A stretch of DNA of 34,803 nucleotides from JANMAT01 sp031359995 (GTDB taxonomy: Bacteria; Actinomycetota; Acidimicrobiia; Acidimicrobiales; Ilumatobacteraceae): assembly GCA_031359995.1 (NCBI GenBank), contig JANMAT010000026.1, positions 1 through 34,803 of the forward strand, written 5' to 3'. How positions within the stretch are numbered: position 1 is the first letter of the stretch; the number at the start of each line of letters is the position of its first letter. A program made the translations under genes and the position numbers. Shown one piece after another: positions 31,326 through 34,803 of this stretch. The notes under the pieces are model-generated. The model did not search any database. It worked only from the letters and a program-made list of their open reading frames with translations, and was not told the origin of the DNA.

Positions 31326-33242
31326 TCAGCCGGGTTCGGTGATCTTGCGCAGGAACGCTTCGGCGTCGGCGCGGTGGCGGGTGCGGGTGAACGGGGGCAG
31401 GGCGTTCACCAGGTCCCACCGGTAGCGGGCCTTGGCCAGGCGGGGGTCGAGCACGGCGACGACGCCGCGGTCGTCGGCCGAGCGGATGAGGCGCCCGGCG
31501 GCCTGAGCCAGCAGGGTGGCGGCGCGGGGGATGTCGATGGTGGCGAAGGCGGCGGCACCGGCCTGCTCGCGGCGGGCGTCGAGCAGGGGGTCGTCGGGGC
31601 GGGGGAACGGCAGCCGGTCGATCACCACCAGGCTGAGCGTGGAGCCCGGGATGTCGATGCCCTGGAACAGCCCGGTGGTGGCGAACAGGCACGACGACTC
31701 GTCGCGGGCGAACGCCTGCACCAGCGCGGTCTTGGGCAGATCGCGCTGGTCGTAGATGTGGAACGGCACCCGCGGCCGCAGTGCGTCGACGGCGTTGCCC
31801 AGGGCCCGGTAGCTCGTGAACAGCGCCAGCGTGCGACCCCCGGCCGCGGTGATCAGCGCCTCGAGCTCGTCGTGCACCGCGTCGGCGTACTGCGGGCTGC
31901 GGGGGTCGGGCAGGTGCATGGCGCAGTACAGGACGCCGGCGGTGGCGTAGTCGAACGGGCTGCCCACGTCGAGCACGTCGGTCTGCCGCGGGTCGAGCCC
32001 GACCCGGGTCACCATCGACGCCGGGATGGTGGCGCTGGTGAGCACGGCGGTGCGCTGCTCCCACACGCCGGTCTTCAGCACGGGCGCCACGTCGATGGGC
32101 GCCACCGCCAGCGTGGCCCGCTCGTCGCGGCCCTCCACCCAGGCCACGTAGCCCTCGGGTAGGGCCATGGCCTGGTCCAGGTCGTCGGCCAGCGCGGTGG
32201 CCGCCTTGGTGGCCCGCATCTTCTTCTGCTTGACGTCGTCCTGCTCGCTGTCGATCTGGCGCAGCGCGCTCAGGATCTGGTCGACGCTGCCGCGGGCCTC
32301 GGCCAGGGCGTCGCCGATGTCGGCCGGCAGCGGCCGGCTCAACCGCTTCCCGGTGTGCCCGGCCAGGGCGTCGGCGAGGCGGCTGCCGATGCCGATCACC
32401 GCGGCCATCAGCTCGTCGGCCGCCAGCACCTGGCGGACCACGCGCGACAGGTTCAGGAAGCGGCCGGGGCCGATGGCCATGCCCGTGGTGTCGGAGGTGA
32501 TGTCTTCGAGCTGATGGGCTTCGTCGAAGATGACCACGTCGTGGTCGGGCAGCACCACGCCGCCGGCGGCCACGTTGGTGCCGTACAGGTGCATGTTGAC
32601 CACGGTGACGTCGGCGGCCATGGCCCGCTTGCGGGCCGCTTCGGCGAAGCACGGGTCACCGAGGGGGCAGCGGGTGGCACCGGGGCACTCGTCGGAGCTG
32701 ACGGTGACCGCCTGCCACGCTCGCACCGACGGGGCCCAGTCGAGCTCGGCCTGGTCGCCGGTCTCGGTCAGGCCGGCCCACGTGGCCAGCTTGCGGATCT
32801 CGGCCTTCACCTGGGGGGCCACGTCGTCCACCTCGAGCTGGCCCGACTGGCGGTCGTGGACCTCGCGCACGCGCTGGAGGCACAGGTAGTTCGAGCGCCC
32901 CTTGAGCACGGCGAAGGAGAACGGGTGGTCGAGCTGACGGGCCAGGAAGGGCAGGTCCTTGGTGGCGAGCTGGTCCTGCAGGGCCTTGGTGGCGGTGGCC
33001 ACCACGACCTTGCGGCCCGACAGCACCGCCGGCACGAGGTAGGCCAGGCTCTTGCCCGTGCCGGTGCCGGCCTGCACCACGAGGTGGCGGCCGGTGGCGA
33101 TGGCCCGGCCCACGGCGGTGGCCATGTCGCGCTGGCCGGGACGGGCTTCGCCGCCGCCCGCGAGGCCGGCGACCACGTGGCCGAGCGCATCCGCGACGGG
33201 GCCGAGCACGTCCGCGCCGTCGGGAGAGGGGTCGTCCGCCAT
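31326..33242 (-). CDS. DinG/XPD-like iron-sulfur ATP-dependent DNA helicase
   Basis: A 638-residue superfamily 2 helicase. The Q-motif region RPGQRDM is followed by Walker A AGTGTGKS (58-65), DEAH (240-243) and a C-terminal helicase domain with LFATTGLFQGIDIPG and motif VI QAAGRLIRS. Four Cys between Walker A and DEAH (C121, C186, C192, C198; ECPGATRC then DPC) form the [4Fe-4S] site of DinG/XPD enzymes. These unwind 5-prime tailed DNA, R-loops or D-loops in repair. The ATG at 33242 follows TAGCCT by seven bases and is preferred to the longer open frame, which would overlap the divergent uppS gene. Confidence 0.92.
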   Translation of the reverse strand: MADDPSPDGADVLGPVADALGHVVAGLAGGGEARPGQRDMATAVGRAIATGRHLVVQAGTGTGKSLAYLVPAVLSGRKVVVATATKALQDQLATKDLPFLARQLDHPFSFAVLKGRSNYLCLQRVREVHDRQSGQLEVDDVAPQVKAEIRKLATWAGLTETGDQAELDWAPSVRAWQAVTVSSDECPGATRCPLGDPCFAEAARKRAMAADVTVVNMHLYGTNVAAGGVVLPDHDVVIFDEAHQLEDITSDTTGMAIGPGRFLNLSRVVRQVLAADELMAAVIGIGSRLADALAGHTGKRLSRPLPADIGDALAEARGSVDQILSALRQIDSEQDDVKQKKMRATKAATALADDLDQAMALPEGYVAWVEGRDERATLAVAPIDVAPVLKTGVWEQRTAVLTSATIPASMVTRVGLDPRQTDVLDVGSPFDYATAGVLYCAMHLPDPRSPQYADAVHDELEALITAAGGRTLALFTSYRALGNAVDALRPRVPFHIYDQRDLPKTALVQAFARDESSCLFATTGLFQGIDIPGSTLSLVVIDRLPFPRPDDPLLDARREQAGAAAFATIDIPRAATLLAQAAGRLIRSADDRGVVAVLDPRLAKARYRWDLVNALPPFTRTRHRADAEAFLRKITEPG

Positions 33243-33249
33243 TCCGGCG

Positions 33250-33255
33250 AGGCTA
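33250..33255 (-). promoter_or_regulatory. -10 element (TAGCCT) for the helicase gene
   Basis: On the minus strand TAGCCT is followed by seven bases and the ATG at 33242, giving a leaderless or near-leaderless mRNA. The hexamer is identical to that of Rieske copy 1. Confidence 0.55.
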
Positions 33256-33340
33256 GGCGGCGGACCCGTCGCGACACGGCCAATCGCGACCGTCCGACCA
33301 GGACCGCAAGGACAACCACGGCCGAGGCGGTGACGCGCAC

Positions 33341-33346
33341 TACCGT
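33341..33346 (+). promoter_or_regulatory. -10 element (TACCGT) for uppS-recO
   Basis: TACCGT is followed by eight bases and the GTG at 33355, with no ribosome site between. The 112-base gap to the divergent helicase gene holds both promoters and no other feature I recognise. Confidence 0.5.
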
Positions 33347-33354
33347 GGCCTTCC

Positions 33355-34077
33355 GTGAGCCTGCGTGACGGACTGGACCTGGACCGGATCCCCACGCACG
33401 TCGGCTGTGTCATGGATGGCAACGGGCGGTGGGCCACCCAGCGCGGCCTGCGCCGAACCGACGGCCACGCCGCTGGTGAAGAGGCGCTGTTCGACGCCGT
33501 GCAAGGCGCCCTCGACCTCGGCATCTCGTGGCTCACCGTGTACGCGTTCTCGACCGAGAACTGGAAGCGCCCCATCGACGAGGTCCGCTTCCTCATGAAG
33601 TTCAACGAGGACATCCTCGTGCGGCGCCGGGACGAACTGGCCAAGCAGGGCGTGCGCATCCGCTTCGCCGGCCGCCGCGACTGGCGGGTGCCCCGGCGGC
33701 TGCTGAAGCGTCAGGACGAGGCCATCGCGATGACGGCCCACAACCGCACGCTGACGCTCACGTTCGCCTTCAACTACGGCGGTCGGGCCGAGATCGTGGA
33801 CGCGGTGCGCCGCATCGTCGCCGAGGGCATCGCGCCCGACAAGATCGACGAGAAGACGATCGCCAAGCGGCTCTACCACCCCGACATGCCCGAGCCCGAT
33901 CTGGTCATTCGCACCTCGGGCGAGTACCGCATCTCGAACTTCCTGCTGTGGGAGCTGGCGTACGCCGAGCTCGTGTTCACCGACGTGCTGTGGCCCGACT
34001 TCCGGCGGGAGCACCTCGCCGCCGCCGTGCGCGAGTTCCAGATGCGCGACCGCCGCTTCGGCGCCGTGGAGGAGTAG
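33355..34077 (+). CDS. uppS: Isoprenyl (undecaprenyl) diphosphate synthase
   Basis: A 240-residue cis-prenyltransferase that extends farnesyl or geranylgeranyl diphosphate with isopentenyl diphosphate to make the polyprenyl carrier of cell-wall and surface glycans. The magnesium-binding D21 is in VMDGNGRWA; FSTENWKRP and RTSGEYRISNFLLWELAYAE are the family signatures. The length is typical. The product chain length is not evident, so decaprenyl synthesis is possible. The GTG start directly follows a -10 element. It is followed after six bases by recO, with GGAG in its own last codons serving recO. Its lipid carrier would be required by the glycan locus at 3-19 kb. Confidence 0.93.
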   Translation: MSLRDGLDLDRIPTHVGCVMDGNGRWATQRGLRRTDGHAAGEEALFDAVQGALDLGISWLTVYAFSTENWKRPIDEVRFLMKFNEDILVRRRDELAKQGVRIRFAGRRDWRVPRRLLKRQDEAIAMTAHNRTLTLTFAFNYGGRAEIVDAVRRIVAEGIAPDKIDEKTIAKRLYHPDMPEPDLVIRTSGEYRISNFLLWELAYAELVFTDVLWPDFRREHLAAAVREFQMRDRRFGAVEE

Positions 34078-34083
34078 GGGACC

Positions 34084-34803
34084 GTGCCGCTGTACAGCGA
34101 CACCGGGATCGTGCTGCGCACGCACAAGCTGGGCGAGGCCGACCGGATCCTCGTCGTGCTCACCGCTGACCACGGCAAGATCCGCGCCGTGGCCAAGGGG
34201 GTGCGCAAGCCGACTTCGAAGTTCGGAGGGCGCCTGGAACCCATGGCTCACGTGAAGCTGCTGATCCGTGAGGGACGCTCGCTCGACAACGTCAGCCAGG
34301 TGGAGACCATCGACCACTTCCGGCCGTTGCGCACCGACCTCGGCCAGCTGACCCACGCCATGGCCATGATCGAGGCGATCGATCAGGTGGCGCCCGAGCG
34401 CGAGCCGGTGCGCCACCTGTACCGCATGCTGCTCGGCGGCCTGCGCACGCTGGCCGCCGGGCCGGCGCCGATGGTGGTGCCCGCGTTCTACTGGAAGCTC
34501 CTCGCCGCCGAGGGCGTGGCGCCCGAGCTGGTGTCGTGCGTGAGCTGCGGCAGCCCCGGCCCGCTGGTGGCGTTCTCGGTCGACGAGGGCGGGGTGCAGT
34601 GCCGCACCTGCCGGCGGGGCGCGGCCATCTCGCCGGAGGCGATCGCGCTGCTGCGCCGCACCCTGGGCGGCGACCTGGTGGCCGTGCTGCGCGAGCCGGC
34701 GTCGGCCGCCACCCACGAAGTGGAGGTGCTGTCGGTGCGGGCCGTGGAGCACCATCTCGAGCGGCGTCTGCGCACCGTGGCGCTGCTCGAACCATCCGAT
34801 CCC
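34084..34803 (+). CDS. recO: DNA repair protein RecO (3-prime end beyond window)
   Basis: The first 240 residues of RecO, cut by the window edge. The N-terminal OB fold begins with LYSDTGIVLRTHKLGEADRI, the usual start of actinobacterial RecO. The central helical domain carries a four-Cys zinc site, CVSC (152-155) and CRTC (173-176). RecO loads RecA onto gaps with RecR and anneals single strands. The GTG at 34084 has GGAG and GGGG runs just upstream, within the end of uppS. Complete family members are about 240-260 residues, so only a few codons are probably missing. Confidence 0.93.
   Translation, partial: MPLYSDTGIVLRTHKLGEADRILVVLTADHGKIRAVAKGVRKPTSKFGGRLEPMAHVKLLIREGRSLDNVSQVETIDHFRPLRTDLGQLTHAMAMIEAIDQVAPEREPVRHLYRMLLGGLRTLAAGPAPMVVPAFYWKLLAAEGVAPELVSCVSCGSPGPLVAFSVDEGGVQCRTCRRGAAISPEAIALLRRTLGGDLVAVLREPASAATHEVEVLSVRAVEHHLERRLRTVALLEPSDP

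Overview
The window is about 70% GC and densely coded, with almost no third-position A or T and many GTG starts. The block phoH-ybeY-corC-era followed later by uppS-recO, an MtrA/MtrB/LpqB-like signalling set and many apparently leaderless genes (TANNNT six to eight bases before the start codon) point to an actinobacterium. Acidimicrobiia or a relative is my inference; no rRNA or tRNA gene is present to confirm it.

Layout. (1) 19-2758, minus strand: a two-gene operon with an N-acyl-D-amino-acid deacylase-type amidohydrolase and an IolW-like Gfo/Idh/MocA sugar or inositol dehydrogenase. (2) About 2.9-20.0 kb: a surface-glycan locus bounded by two paralogous short Rieske oxygenases (2876-3880 plus; 18948-20027 minus). 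Inside are an LpxD-like acyltransferase with a C-terminal zinc ribbon, a FabG-like reductase, a stand-alone acyl carrier protein, an adenylating ligase, a LuxE-like acyl-protein synthetase, a LuxC-like acyl reductase, a WbmS/NodB-like polysaccharide deacetylase, a two-domain glycosyltransferase, and a six-gene operon (13276-18928) in which each gene overlaps the next by four bases. That operon makes nucleotide-activated amino sugars: a WlbA-like dehydrogenase, an NDP-sugar epimerase, two DegT-type aminotransferases, a NeuD/PglD-like acetyltransferase and a WlbB/WbpD-like N-acetyltransferase. (3) 20164-22500, minus: a membrane GGDEF-EAL protein separated from phoH by a striking double palindrome. 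(4) 22619-26381: phoH, ybeY, corC-like and era as one operon. (5) 26.4-33.2 kb: a block between era and uppS holding a secreted lipoprotein with a dimethylformamidase-beta-like domain, a small STAS-like protein, a truncated LpqB-like lipoprotein coupled to an MtrB-like kinase, a divergent MtrA-like regulator and a DinG/XPD-like iron-sulfur helicase. (6) 33355 to the end: uppS and the first 240 codons of recO.

How the genes may work together. The glycan locus seems to join two modules: synthesis of a 2,3-diamino (and possibly 4-amino) uronic or deoxy sugar on a nucleotide carrier, and activation of a carboxylic acid on a dedicated carrier protein followed by reduction to an aldehyde or transfer by an LpxD-like acyltransferase. 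Two Rieske oxygenases at the edges and a deacetylase could tailor the product. The chemistry is inferred from family membership, and the product is unknown.

There is no CRISPR array, insertion sequence, tRNA, rRNA or phage gene in the window that I can support. No gene-free stretch exceeds 200 bases.
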